Assembly: GCA_016800925.1 (NCBI GenBank)
Contig: JABCPU010000227.1
Span: forward strand, 1 to 64,000
From: Suillus spraguei
Lineage: Eukaryota; Basidiomycota; Agaricomycetes; Boletales; Suillaceae
Direction of reading: 5' to 3'
Length of the DNA: 64,000 nucleotides
Shown here: positions 1-12,082 of the stretch, one piece after another
Layout: the number at the start of each line of letters is the position of its first letter
Position numbering within the stretch: position 1 is the stretch's first letter
Position numbers and translations under genes: made by a program
The notes under the pieces: generated by a model
Told to the model about the DNA's origin: nothing
What the model saw: the letters and a program-made list of their open reading frames with translations, nothing else
Databases searched by the model: none

Positions 1-46
1 CTTTGCGTCTGAAAAACAATGCTTCATATACTTTGGCAATTCTATA

Positions 47-1511
47 TTAGTTGGTGATGGCAAAAGTGAACCGGGTTCGGGCAAAGCCGACGCGGGACAT
101 GCCAGCATCGAACACAGTGTAGAAGCGCTCGAGGAATACGTAGCCATTAATAAAGTCATACCCTTCGCCAATGGGTGTGTCAAGCCTTCTAACGACGAGA
201 AATATATCATCGCGATTGCCATGAACAACGTGGTTGAGAGAACGAGGCCAGATTTGCGCATTACGTCCGAATCTGTATATTTCCTGTGCAAATGGTGAAC
301 AAGGGGTGTGAGGGCTGACAAAATTGACGTACCTCGCCAATATAGAATCTCAAGGGAAGTAGGTTGTTGTAGTCATTAGTGGTAATCTGGAGAAGACCAT
401 TCGCCGCATTCACAATACCGCCGGTTGCCATCCTGTAGCTTTCATACGCATCTATCAAACACTGATGAGACCATTGTTACTCGCTGCACTCAAAATACAC
501 ACCGGAGGCAATGTAAAGAAAGGTGCAACCACAATCGACGACGCCAGCGCTGTAGGGTAAGAGTTCTACATCACCGTAGGTGATACTCTGATTGATACCC
601 CAATACTGCGATGAGGGGGGGGTAGCGGTGACAGAACTGAAACAAAACAATTACTCTCAGTCTGGATTGATCCAGAAGCTGAGGTGCCTTACGTGTATCC
701 AATTCTGCCCCTGTACATGTTAGGGTTGGCTCCACCAAAGGTAAGCTGTCCATAGTCGACTGCACCTTGAACGACGGGACGGAAAAAGATACCAACAACA
801 GGCTGAAGAATGGCGCGTTGCCTAAACAGGTAGTCAGTGACAGGCGGGATCGTGTCTCCTCGTGAATTTGGATTTCGTAGGGCGCCGAGGCTTGACACTG
901 TAGGCCCGATGCCAAGGACACCGTCAAAACCGACGATGTCCCGCGGAGCAGAAGCAACAGCGATTGGCATCCCCTGATGGAGAGCTCGTCAGTGAAAGCT
1001 AATGAATCTTCGAATATAGTTCCTATAGATACTAATCGTAGGTATTTTCAACTTATGATTGTTGTATGTCATACCTTGGAAGGAGCCGCCATATCTGTAA
1101 TCGACCGCCACAAGCTTTCCAGTGTCAACGCCAGTGAGGCTCACGTACATACTGTCTGTGCCCACCCATGTGATCGAGCTAGAGCTCTCGACAACCAAGC
1201 GGTCTTCAATAATACATTAGCAGCCGCATGTTTTCTGTGTTGAACTTACAGGTTGCGGGGGGAGAGCCAATGTTGACATCTACGGTGTAGCCCATACCAA
1301 AGTTTAACAAAGGGACATCAGCACGTGGGCCATGCGTGCTGTATTCCCTGAAGGCCGCCATGCGAGCTTCATCGTGCCGCAAGATGTCAGTAACATTGGA
1401 GAATGTTAGCCTCCTGGTCATGGGGAGGGTGACGAGGGAATTGCGAACTTCAACGGGCGATCCCGTGATTAAAGAAACCAGGAGCGCCAACAAGGATAGA
1501 ACGGAGAACAT
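47..1511 (-). pseudogene. polyporopepsin-like A1 aspartic protease, degenerate
   Basis: Family A1 aspartic proteases are secreted acid endopeptidases using two Asp residues, each in a D-T-G motif. Reading leftwards from 1511, the product has a signal peptide (MFSVLSLLALLVSLITG), a propeptide, then YTVDVNIGSPPAT. Introns lie at 1204-1249, about 1021-1075, about 629-686, about 459-497 and about 293-341. Family landmarks follow: GFDGVLGIGP, LTFGGANPNMYRGRIGYT, WGINQSITYGD, and the C-terminal GEGYDFINGYVFLERFYTVFD. Two problems show. The first active-site motif reads VVESSSSITWVG, so the catalytic Asp is Glu; the second reads VVDCGCTFLYIAS, keeping Asp but losing Thr. A one-base frameshift at the G run near 971-974 separates ELSIRG from MPIAVAS. 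The gene is probably dead. An inactive paralogue with a sequencing error is the alternative. Confidence 0.8.
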
Positions 1512-1913
1512 GACTTACTGGGAAGTCATCATACTCGGTTATATACGTGATAGCGAACGCGATGGCAATGTTGAGCACCTTAGCCACGTCAGTGCCCCTC
1601 GAAAAAGTGATGACGAGATGGTTACGATGCGAGTCATCGCGAGTGCAACGATACGGTAAATGTGGCAAGAGACGGTTTGCTTTTGATCCTGGCATGTTGT
1701 TTCTGAATCTCAGTGTTGTCAGGTGTCCGTCAGTGTTGACCAAAAATAGTCAGTCAGCACTAACTGACTTGATTTGATTTGACCTGACAGAGAACGGATG
1801 AATCAATTGGCATTGTAGTCATGGGAAGTATCAACGTTGCAACGGAACCTATGCTTTTGATGATATTTTTGAGATGTGGGTAAAACCAGAATGTATTCGG
1901 TGTGTAGAAGTTA

Positions 1914-2728
1914 TTACAAATGCTCATAAATTATGAGGCATACAAGGACACGCCTTCGGACGACTCTCGGACGGCATACTGTGATACTTGCAATGCATAA
2001 CCACTCTGAAATGTGTCTACAGTAGTATATTTGTACAGTAATATTTGCTCCTGAAACAACTTTCGGGTTCCCACTCATGTAACGAAAAGTTGATGCAGTG
2101 AATGCAGTGTCTTTCGAATGCATTGATAACTGGGGATGTAGTTTTCTAGGCGATGAGGAGGTACTCCGGGAAGGGTCGACTAAGATTCTATGGTCGCCGA
2201 TACGATCTACGAAAGCGGTGAATTGCGGGTCCCCATAGTCCAAATTGCTGTGATGAGACTCGATATGCGAATGCTATGTCATGATGTCCATGACTTTACC
2301 GACGATGCGAGAGTCGCGGTCTCTCCTGTTCCGCTGAAAATGAGACCTGCCTGCCGAAAATCTCTCAAACCTATGAAGGTAATTCCTCCGAACAGTATTC
2401 ATGGACGATTGCTGATTGCACAGCAAAGGTCATTGGAAAGTGACATCACTGGCAAAGAGATGAAGAGAATGCGCAGACTTGCCGCATCGTCATCAATGAT
2501 AGGTCCAACGGTTGTCCTCGCATCCAATAGATAGATGTCGTCTTCAATAGATGCGGCGTTGGCACCAAAAGTGACACGAATATCACCCATTTCCGGTGTG
2601 GCGATGAAGCCATCGTACCGCCAGTAATTCTTTTTGTCGATTTGATATCTGCTCCCGTTCTGAGGACGACGATGGCCAGCGATGACGCAAAGGATGACAT
2701 CAGCGTTCGCAACACACGAACACAGCAT
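1914..2728 (-). CDS. unidentified intron-containing gene
   Basis: I do not recognise this product. Minus-strand coding-like segments follow one another: one with DDIYLLDARTTVGPIIDDDA (about 2500-2570), one with ITFIGLRDFRQAGLIFSGTG (about 2310-2380), and after a plausible intron (GTAAAG to CACAG, about 2243-2300) one with NLDYGDPQFTAFVDRIGD. The middle segment, with alternating hydrophobic residues and FSGTGETATL, suggests a beta-sandwich extracellular protein, but no family can be named. Start, stop and splice sites are uncertain. It lies upstream of the broken protease on the same strand and next to an AT-rich repeat zone. Confidence 0.3.
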
Positions 2729-2822
2729 GACGCGAGCCGGTGGTTATGCGTGCTTTATTATATTAGAAATAAACAAGATTAAAACTTGGGCGCAAAAAAA
2801 ATATACATTAACAGCAATGCAT

Positions 2823-3437
2823 GACACCTGAGACATGGCCGGATTGGCAGGAGGATAATATGCAGGACATATTTGCAAAATATAATATTTTACATCTATT
2901 GTTCAATGTTGAACCTAAACAAATAACATACACATGTAAAATTTGTGGTCAAAATTGATTCCTTACTAGATCTGTCTCCAAATGCAATATATATGGACAT
3001 TAATATTTAGAATTTGAAAGGAAGCCTTTGTTTCGACACCAGATCCATGCTCATATCGAAATTATGACAAAGATATCTTGTGTGTGCAGATCCGGTTGGT
3101 ATTATTCTGAATTTGTTGGATGACTGACCAATAAGAATGCTTCATCCCGAATTTGTATAAGGTTCATATTCAAACTTTTTAATTAAAATTGATCAACCAC
3201 GATATTCAGGCTTAAATTCTATATATGACATGTATTGCAAAGCAAAACAGATTTCATTTCAAAGTTTAGATTTAGGATATTCTCCCCTCAATCTGCCTAC
3301 ATGTCATATCACAAACATATTTAAAGTTTGATGTCCAATACTATTGCAGTACAGATTCCATCACAAATGCAACATATTTTTGCAGATATTCTACTAATTT
3401 GTCCGGCAGACAAATTCCGTCCTGCCTCAGGTGTGAA
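2823..3437. mobile_element. possible non-autonomous TIR element (about 0.6 kb)
   Basis: The AT-rich stretch starts with ACACCTGAGACATGG and ends with the approximate reverse complement (CCTGCCTCAGGTGTGA). A second block of imperfect inverted similarity lies inside it (ATTTGCAAAATAT against ATATTTTTGCAGATAT). No coding potential is visible. No clean target-site duplication could be read, so this is a weak call; simple AT-rich intergenic DNA is the alternative. Confidence 0.3.
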
Positions 3438-3496
3438 CCAGGTTCGTTTCTATGAATGAATAACTGTGCATATCTTGAAAAGGTTGAATCCTGATT

Positions 3497-4718
3497 CCCA
3501 GTGAAAATCGACAATTTAGAGGTAGATAGGTAGCAATAGACGTCTAAGTACCGAACGAAATAGATAGAAATCTAAATAATTTGAGATGAAAAAAATGACA
3601 AATTACGCAAAATGCAAATATGAAGACGCAAATGCCAGAATGCTCGAAACTTTGCAAATTGTCGCGAGTGCACATCTGCAACATTGGCAAAGCTTAGATT
3701 ACATTTTGCAATCGAAGTTCAAATTTGTTCAAATATGCATCCTAACAAAGCCGGAATATACGAACATGATGTATTGTTCCTCTCACCGATACCTCTACAT
3801 CCGAAATCAATTCCAATATCAACGAGAACACAACACCTGCCTCCGTACCATCGAGTGACCATGTAGCTTCGTTGACTGTCAAGGTCGAACTCGTTAATCA
3901 AACCAAGACCACGATCGTAACCGATACGAAGATCGATACCATCAAAAAGCATCAGCCAAGTACCAAGCCAATGCGGGTGAGCGCAAAGATTACGGCGCAG
4001 TAAGGTGTTCTTTTACTATCATACCCATCAAAACTGATTCTATGATCTATATCGCACAGGAACTTGTGTGCTCTCGACTGGCAATCAAATGACCATCAAA
4101 AGGAACCAGCAAGTGTCTTTGCTTGTTACTGGAATGGGCTGTCTAAAACCGACAAAGAGGTGCATCTTTTTTCTTATACTGATATCTATCTAATACTGTC
4201 TACTGTTATAGGTGTACAAGTGCAAAGCAGCTACTCAGGTGAGCGCTGCATGCTATATATTCTATCTCATACTACACTAACAGTCCTGTTTTACAGCTCA
4301 AATCAGCTGGAGTCAGTACTACCGGCAACAATGTGGAGTAGTGGATGGCGGGACTGGCGGGATTGGCGGGCGAGGCGCAGCGAGCAGCGATACCCTACAC
4401 CCTCCCCTGATCATAGCGATACCATCCTAACCCTAGCAATACCCGTAGATATCCTCATTTGTCCGTATTAGTTGTATATCAATATGTTTTTCAATTCAAA
4501 TTGAGTGATAATTCGTATGTAAATGCCTATCTAGAAATCTAAAGCCATCGAGAATCCTATATAAACGTTAAAAACTTGTCTCGGTCTCTATCTTTCTGCA
4601 TCTCAAAAAGTCACAATTTGACGAATGACCTCAAAACGGATCGATAAAAACTTCTGCTTGGATTTTTCTCGACTTGTATCTATACATATCTACCTCTAAC
4701 TTGTCGATTTTCACTGGG
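3497..4718. mobile_element. 1.2 kb TIR transposon (hAT-like size) with 7-bp target duplication
   Basis: The element begins CCCAGTGAAAATCGACAA and ends with the near-exact inverted copy; the inverted repeats are about 31 bp (3497-3529 and 4688-4718, one mismatch in the outer part). The 7-bp sequence CCTGATT occurs immediately outside both ends (3490-3496 and 4719-4725), as expected of a target-site duplication. No transposase is present, so it is non-autonomous. Inside are spliced exons of a non-transposase protein (about 3770-4341). TSD length and CAGTG termini are hAT-like but do not settle the superfamily. Confidence 0.75.
3770..4341 (+). CDS. captured hypothetical protein inside the TIR element
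   Basis: Four exons read through in one frame with good splice sites: about 3770-3999, 4060-4159, 4212-4238 and 4297-4341. The first is Ser/Thr/Lys-rich (includes VASLTVKVELVNQTKTTIV). Then come ITAQNLCALDWQSNDHQK and EPASVFACYWNGLSKTDKEVYK, and the protein ends LKSAGVSTTGNNVE and a stop. The pattern of a tryptophan helix followed by F..YW..L....K..Y resembles small basic proteins common in Agaricomycete genomes. I infer DNA-associated or structural use but cannot name a function. The 5' end is not resolved. The whole gene lies within the element's inverted repeats, so it looks like transposon-carried host sequence. Confidence 0.5.
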
Positions 4719-4776
4719 CCTGATTTGTTATAATTTTTTATGTATTATGCATTCCTACTCGGTACTACAGTTGAAA

Positions 4777-5863
4777 TCTATAAAGTAAGGGGGGAAAGGT
4801 GGGAAGGTGTTCGCTAGCTCGCGTGGCTTTCGCTAAGGAGCGCTTGCTACGCTTAGTGCGCTTAGCTCGGTTATTTCGCTTAAGTCCTTTTTGGAAATAT
4901 CGCGTGGTTTTTTCAAGAGCCGACTCAATACTGTTGCCCCGTTGTGTGATTGTGCGTGATTTGGTCACGTGACTGCGCAGCTGGTGCGCTGTAGTTCCCT
5001 AGATATACCCTCGAGCTCCAATCTTCGTTTCCTCTTTTCCCCCACCACTGCTCCCCTTGCCACATCTTGAGAAAGTAATACTTTCTCAACATACCCAACC
5101 TCTGTTTGTTTTTTACATTGTCTGCTTCATTTTGGTAGATATATCTTGATTCATGTAAGCCCATATAGTGTAGATATTGAAACTATGATAAAAATTATTG
5201 ATTATGTAATCAGATATCAGGCATTTTTGCTTTTTGACGTGTTCTTGGACCCTTTGGACCCCCTGGACCTGGACCTGGACCTGGACCTGGACCCTGGACT
5301 GGTCGTATCTTGGAGTTTGAAGCATTGTGAGTGTGATTGTTGTTTGTTACTGGCCCTGTATTCCATCTGGACTCGCGAACTCCTGTCGATTCAAGACGAA
5401 CGTGTAACTAAGTCCTACTTCCCTGGCCATCTGTTCCTGCAGGTGTTCGCTGGTTGTTTCTGGACCTCTGGGTATACTACAGTGTAGAGATTTTGGATTG
5501 GCGGGCACTTTTCTGTGCTAAGTTGGTCTGCTTGCAGCCTTCTTACAGTTGCCATCCTATCCTTCGGGATAATTTCTCGGACAGCTTTCAGCTGTTCTTA
5601 GCACTGTCATACGTCGAACTTCCAGGGTATTAGCTCATCCTGGAAACTGCTGGTACTTCTTCAGTCACTCTCGGTAATATTCATTTGTATCTTTGGTATG
5701 TGATATTTTGTCATCTATATATGATATGATGGCTTATCTTTGACACAGTGGAACTACGACTGTTGGAAGTTTGGCTCTCCTCTCTCTTTGTTTCATATAT
5801 CTTCTCTAATGTATGTGGTTGTCATCATATATATTTCTTTTGACTGATATTTATTATTGATAG
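4777..5863 (+). promoter_or_regulatory. Helitron 5' leader and untranslated region
   Basis: This stretch holds the element's conserved 5' terminal 170-190 bp, shared with 12083-12256, followed by a presumed promoter and leader. A short hexanucleotide tandem repeat (GGACCT units, about 5260-5295) lies here. No convincing ORF is present. Short spliced leader exons before 5864 are possible, because an intron acceptor directly precedes 5864. Confidence 0.5.
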
Positions 5864-6453
5864 GAATCCCTCCACTCCTCCTACCTCTCCTCAGCGAGCA
5901 CAGGCTGCTGCACGTCAGGCTGAGAGAAATCAGCGAAATATTGGCTCCCCTCCTGCACGTCGCCATCCTGCTCCTATAGCTCAACCATTAGAAAATGCTG
6001 CTCAAATGGTAAGAATTATTTTTCTAATTTTCATAAGACATATTCTGATATATGTTCATAGAATATTCCTCAGATCTTGGGAAATTTGAACCATGGTCCT
6101 ATTCCCATGCAAAGGTTCCCTAATATGCCACGTCATGTTATCGAGCATCATGAGGCTCAACGCAGGTGGCGTCTACACCACCCACCACCACCCCCTGGGC
6201 CACCTATTCTTGCTCCAGTTTTGGGGCCTCCCTTTGGTCAACCTGTTGCTGCTCCAGTCTTAGGACCTCCCTTTGGTCAACCTGTTCCTGCTCCAGCCTT
6301 AGGGCCTCCCTTTGGTTATATTCCTCCACCTGCTGCACTTCAGAATGAGTATGAACGTCGTATGGCAAATATTGCTGCAGCTACAATAAATAGTCATGAA
6401 GCACGCCGTGCTGCAAGAAGAAGGCGTAATCATCCTCAACAACCAGCACCAGC

Positions 6454-6522
<69 letters not shown>

Positions 6523-9500
6523 CTGCTCCTGCCCCTGCCCCTGCTCCTGCCCCTGCTCCTGCTCAGAATAACTTGGCAGCCTTTCAGTTGCTGCAGCAAC
6601 AAGCTGCACAGGGACATAATATACCGCAGCAGCAGCTAGCTGAAATAATTGCTAGGCATGCTCAGGATCATCGCCGTGAACGACAGCAGGAAGAGGAAGC
6701 TGAACAGATGAATAGACAGAACTATGGTCAATACATGCATGGTCCTATTCACTATGAGGGTGCAGTTGGTCCTCACAATTTCAACAATCCCCAACAATAC
6801 TTTGCACCCCATCCTGCACCACCTTTGGCTGCACCACCTCAACCTGATTATCAACAATTCAATGTTCAGTTTCAACATCATTTCCAGCAGCAGGATAGAC
6901 AAGCACAGGAGGAATTACGTCGACAGCAGATCCAGCAGCAGGAACAGGACAGACAAGCACAGGATGTGTTATCTCAACAGCAGATCCAGCAGCAGCAGCA
7001 GGATAGACAAGCACAGGATGTGTTACATCAGCAGCAGATCCAGCAGCAATTTCAGCAGGAGGAAGATAGACAAGCCCAGGATGCATTGCATGAACAACAG
7101 ATTCAGCAGGAGGAAAATAGACAGACACAGGAGGCATTGCATCACCAGTACATCCAGCAGCATATCCAGCAGCAGGAAGATAGACAAGCTCAGGGTGCTC
7201 AACAAGCAGGTCAACAGGAAGAGGCCCGCCACAATCATGAGCAGCAGAGAGTTCTTGAGCGGCAGGAGCGTCTTGAGGAGGCACTACATGAATATAATGA
7301 CCCAATATCTCAAGAGCAACATGCAGATGATGAAGAGAGAAGGAGAATCCAGCAGCAGGAACAACACCAGGAGCATGAAGAGGAGGACAACCAGCATATT
7401 AATCAGGTCATTCCTATTCCTGATGGAGCCCAACCATATACAGAACCAGCCAACCATCATACTCTTGGTCCCCTTAATGTGGAGTGTCCCAAATGTCATG
7501 CACTTCACTTTGCATGTGAAAGACTCTCCAACTCCTCTTTGCAAAACCCTCGCTTTGGTATGTGCTGCTTGCAGGGCCAAGTCAGCCTTCCCCCATTTCC
7601 AGCATGGCCACCTGAGCTGGAGCAGGCATATAGAGACAGAACATTTGTGTCAAAAATTCGCCAATACAACAGTGCTCTTGCATTTACCTCTGTTGGTGTC
7701 AACATTGAGGATCGTGCTGTTCAAAGATCTGGCCCAAATGCTTTTCGTATCCATGGCTCTCTCCATCACCTCATGGGCAGTCTTCTACCTCCAGAGGGTG
7801 TCCAGCCTTCATATGCACAACTTTATATATACGACTCTGAAGAAGCCACCAACATCCGCACCACCCGTCCTGGAAATGAAGGTCTTGATCGTCAGATTCT
7901 CAGAGATCTGCATGACATGTTGCATCGAAAACACCCCTATGCTGCTGTCTACAAGCAAGCCTATCAAATCATGCAAGAGAAGCCTCCAGAGGAGCAGACA
8001 GATGTTTCTGTGCGTATTCACTTCCTGCCAGGCACAGATGGTCGAAGATACAACCTTCCCACTGCCAATGAAATTGCTGCAGCTCTTCCTGGAGATGGGT
8101 CTGAGGAGGTGTCTCATGAACGCGACATCATTTTATATTATCAAAATGGTCGACTTAGGCGCATCAGTCAACTCAACCATGCATATGCCTGTCTTCATTA
8201 TGTCCTTCTCTTTCCTAATGGAGAGGATGGCTGGGACCTCTACATTGATATGATCATTCCTCAGGGTGGACGTGCACGTGCCAAAAAAGTGACTCAGCTG
8301 CTGTATTATGCCTTTCGGCTTCATCCCCGTCCAGCTCGCATTGACCACAACAACATCTTTCGTGGTGGAAGGCTGTTCCAGCAGTATGTTGTTGATGCTT
8401 GGGCTTCCATTGAGCAGAGCAGACTCAACTGGATAAGAAACAACCAGAAGAAGATCAGGGCTGACTGCTACCAAGGCCTCACAGACAATATTCTCAATGA
8501 TGGAGTAGGCAATTTGGCTGAGACAGGTCGTGCTATAATCCTTCCCTCCTCTCATTCTGGAAGCCCTCGCTATATGCAGCAGCTACTGCAGGACTCCTTG
8601 GCCATCTGCCGTGCCTGCAAGAAACCTGATCTCTTCCTGACAATGACTGCCAATGGAAGCTGGCCTGAGATTACTGAGAATCTCCTTCCAGGTAAAGTGA
8701 CATACTGATGCATTATTATGACTTGATTCTGACAAGTTTTCTAATGTAGGTCAAACTGCTGTGGACCGTCCAGACTTGGTGGCTCGCGTATTCTATCAAA
8801 AGCAGCAGGCTCTGCTGAAGAAAGTTCGCAATGGCTACTATGGCAAGGTTGCAGGATTGGTGTACACCATTGAATATCAAAAGCGTGGTCTGCCTCACAT
8901 GCACCTTCTCATCTTCTTGGATCCAGACCACAAGATTCGTACTGTGGAACAAATAGACTCCTTCATCTCTGCCCAGATCCCTGACAGAAATGTCCATCCC
9001 CAACTCTATGAGGCTGTGGAGAAATACATGCTTCATGGCCCCTGCTCTCCAGAACGTTGCTTGGAGAATGGACGTTGCAAAAAGCATTTTCCAAAGTCTT
9101 TCTGTGCCCAGACATTGATGAAGGAGGATGGCTATCCAGAGTATGCAAGACCTGACAATGGTCGCACTGTCCAGAAGAATAACACTGTCTTCACCAACAA
9201 AGATGTTGTTCCTCACCCTCCACAACTCCTGGTGGAATTCAACTGCCACATCAATCTTGAAGTCTGCGCTTCCATCAAGTCTGTGAAATACATCCACAAG
9301 TACATCTACAAGGGAAATGACCGTGCCACTTTGGAGATGCCAGGACCAGTGGATGAGGTCAAAACCTACCTTGACTCCAGATACATCAGCTCTACTGAGG
9401 CTGCATGGCACATCTTTGAGTTTGGAATGCACCTTGAATGGCCCTCTGTCTACCGTCTGCCAGTCCACCTTCCAAATGAACACATGGTGTTTTATGATCC

Positions 9501-11720
9501 TGAGGATGATGCCCAGGATGTTCTTGAGCGTGCAGCAACCAAGGAGACTTGCCTTACTGGATGGTTCAAAGCCAATGCCAACAATATCTTGGTGGCAGCT
9601 GGAGCCCATGACCACCTCTACCAGGACTTCCCTCAAAATTTGTATGGAACAAGACCGCATGGAAGGTACGACAACGTGGAATGGCCATTGGAAGGATGTA
9701 CTCTGCTGCACCTGGATCTGGAGAGCGCTTCTACCTGAGATTGCTTCTGACTGTAGTAAAAGGTATGATGCTCATGTCAATTTTTATCAATCAAACTCAC
9801 CATGTATTCAAGGGGCCACCTCCTATGAGAACCTTCGAACAGTTGATGGTGTTTTATATGACACTTTCAAGGAGGCATGTCGACGTAGAGGTCTGCTTGA
9901 GGATGACAATGAATGGATCCAATGCTTGCAGGATGCCTCTCACATGAGCACTGGACATGGCATGCGCAATCTCTTTGCCATCATCCTCATACACTGCAAC
10001 CCTACAGACCCCAGTGATCTTTGGAACCAATTCAAGGACAATCTCTGTGATGATCTGCATCACCACCTGTCTCATGCCCCATTCAACATTCCTAACCCTA
10101 CAAATGAAGAGGTCTATGACTATGGTCTCTATCTCATTGATGGAAAGCTTCGCAAAAATGGAAAGTCTTTGCAAGTGATTCCTCAGATGCCTACACCTCA
10201 AATGGCAGCAAGATGGGGGGTCATGCAGGGAAATCAGCTCATTGCTGAGCAGCTCCAGTATAACCAGGGAGAGCTCCAGCAGATGGTGGATCCAGGAGTG
10301 CTTTCTCTCAATCAGGAGCAGAGGACAGTCTTTGATGCAGTGGTCAATGATGCCATGCAAAGAAATGAGCAGACACCTGGACATGCATTCTTTGTCCACA
10401 GTGCAGGTGGATGTGGCAAGACATATCTCTGCAAGCTCATTGCCTCAAAACTCCGTGCTGAAGGCAAGATTGTCCTGTGTGTGGCTTCCTCTGGAATTGC
10501 TTCTCTCCTCCTGCCAGGTGGACGTACAGCTCATTCACGATTCAAGATTCCAATCCCCATCAATGAGACAGTTCCTGCAACATCAAGAAAGGAGATGTTG
10601 TGCATGAGCTTCTGAAGGCCACCTCCCTCATCATCTGTGATGAAATTCCAATGCTACACCGTCACAATCTGGAATGCCTTGACCGCTCATTGCGCGATCT
10701 TCTCAATGTTGATGCTGATTTTGGAGGATTATCCATACTCTTTGGAGGAGACTTCAGACAGACTCTACCAGTGGTGGCTCATGGATCCATGGAGCAGATA
10801 GTGGGTGCTACCTTCTGCAGATCTCGCATCTGGCCAAGGCTTCAGATCTTCCATCTCAAGACAAACATGCGCCTTGGTCAAGACCCTGCCTCTGATGAAT
10901 TTGCCAAGTGGCTTCTGGAGATTGGAGCTGCAAAGAACACACATGCTGATGGAACAGTGGTCCTTCCAATTCATATGCGCTGTGCCAACAATAGTGTCCA
11001 GTCTCTCATCAATGCCCTCTACTCTCCTATCCTGCTTCCTGACCATCCTCCTGTGAATGATTCCTTCTTCCTGGAACATACCATCCTCTCTGCAAAGAAC
11101 ACTGATGTGGATGAAATCAATGCCAACATTCTTGAATTGTTCTCTGGAGAAAAAGCAGTGTTCACCAGTGCAGACTCAGTTGCTGAGAGGGACTATGACT
11201 ATATCCCTCATGAGTTCCTTCACACTCTGACACCATCAGGGTTCCCTTTGCACAAATTGGAACTCAAAGTGGGTGTTCCTCTGATGCTGTTGCGCAACTT
11301 GGATCCCACCAATGGCCTCTACAATGGAACCAGGATGATCCTCCTGTCTTGGACCACACGCTCAAATGTCGGATTCTCAAGGATGGAGTTGATGAAGCCC
11401 AGCAAGACAATCAGGACACAGTGCTGATTCCCAGGATGACTCTGGATGCCACTGCTGAAGACAACCCAATTCCTCTAAAGCGTCGACAATTTCCTGTCCG
11501 TCTTGCATTTGCTATGACAATCAACAAGGCTCAAGGTCAAAGTGTGAAGTGGGTTGGACTGGATTTGAGAACTCCTGTGTTCAGTCATGGACAGTTGTAT
11601 GTGGCATTGTCCAGGTGCACTCACCCAGAGAGAGTGTGTGCTATCTTTCCAGAGCATGAAGAAGGGTCAAAGACGACCAATGTGGTGTATACAGAAGTGC
11701 TGAGAGGACTTGGAGATTAG
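5864..11720 (+). pseudogene. Helitron Rep-helicase transposase, four frameshifts
   Basis: The protein would nick, unwind and strand-transfer DNA by rolling-circle replication. Introns: 6009-6061, 8692-8749 and 9763-9812. Order: Pro/Ala/Gln-rich disordered N-terminus; Cys-rich segment CPKCHALHFACERLS; Helitron-like N domain; HUH nuclease with GLPHMHLLIFLD and the tyrosine motif [17 protein letters not shown]1-type helicase with Walker [12 protein letters not shown], Walker B SLIICDEIPM, GGDFRQTLPV, NKAQGQS and LYVALSRC. The reading frame is lost at a 2-base gap in the CCTGCT repeat (6519-6524), in an A run (9635-9638, before FVWN), near 10571-10577 (before [12 protein letters not shown]) and near 11345-11350 (before [13 protein letters not shown]). 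The catalytic residues remain readable, so decay is recent, but this copy cannot make the full protein. Confidence 0.9.
6460..6570 (+). repeat. CCTGCT hexanucleotide repeat in transposase N-terminus
   Basis: A tandem CCTGCT array encodes alternating Pro-Ala in the intended frame and poly-Leu or Cys-Ser in the others. The unit is broken at 6519-6524 (CTGCCTGC), which moves the frame; this is one of the four lesions in the transposase. Slippage in such an array is a likely cause. Confidence 0.8.
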
Positions 11721-12082
11721 ATTGAGAATTGACTGATGTAGTTTTATGTAAAGTGATGTATAGTGTACTTTTAGTCTTGCTGAAATGGTGGTGAAATGTA
11801 CATGTTTGTTTGAAGATTTACTATGATTATCAGGATGAAGCCAAGGCCAGAAAGTCAAAAAGAGTGCGAAGCACTCTTTTTGGCTTTCTGTGCCTTGGGC
11901 AAAAGAAAATTATTGGGATGAAGCCAAGGCCAGGAAGGCAAAAAGAGTGCGAAGCACTCTTTTTGCCTTCCTGTGCCTTGGGCAAAGTGAATTATTAGGA
12001 TGAAGCCTTGGACAGGAAGCAAAAGGAGTGCGAAGCACTCCTTTTGCTTCCTGTGCCGAAGGCACAACGGGTGGTGGACTCG
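11721..12082 (+). repeat. three tandem long hairpins at the Helitron 1 3' end
   Basis: After the stop codon come three near-perfect palindromes: 11841-11898, 11924-11981 and 12014-12052. Each has arms up to about 27 bases around a GAA loop (core AAAAAGAGTGCGAAGCACTC), and each is preceded by a version of TTATTRGGATGAAGCC. The last is followed by the small stem GTGCCGAAGGCAC and the end GGTGGTGGACTCG. Helitrons use a 3' hairpin as a stop signal; three enlarged copies plus a short one are unusual. Confidence 0.85.

Larger units (their letters stand above)
4777..12082 (+). mobile_element. Helitron 1 (coding, decayed)
   Basis: The left end starts TCTATAAAGTAAGGGGGG, with the TC expected of Helitrons, and the preceding host base is A (4776). 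The same start recurs at 12083, immediately after ...GGTGGTGGACTCG, which is therefore taken as the right end. The next sequence after both tandem elements begins with T, fitting insertion between A and T. The element encodes a Rep-helicase (5864-11720). The 3' region has three large hairpins and a terminal stem GTGCC/GGCAC at 12053-12065, about 17 bases from the end. The usual CTRR terminus is not seen. Confidence 0.85.

Noticed and set aside
6724..8253. 509-codon plus-strand ORF rich in Arg/Ser
   Set aside because: It is an alternative frame of the Gln-rich part of the Helitron protein; the motif-bearing frame is 6396-8691.
8716..9711. 331-codon minus-strand ORF
   Set aside because: It is antisense to the HUH nuclease region of the Helitron transposase, which has clear motifs on the plus strand.
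11855..12067. Minus-strand ORFs containing KECFAL repeats (also 13734-14084)
   Set aside because: They arise from the tandem hairpins at Helitron 3' ends; no independent coding signal.
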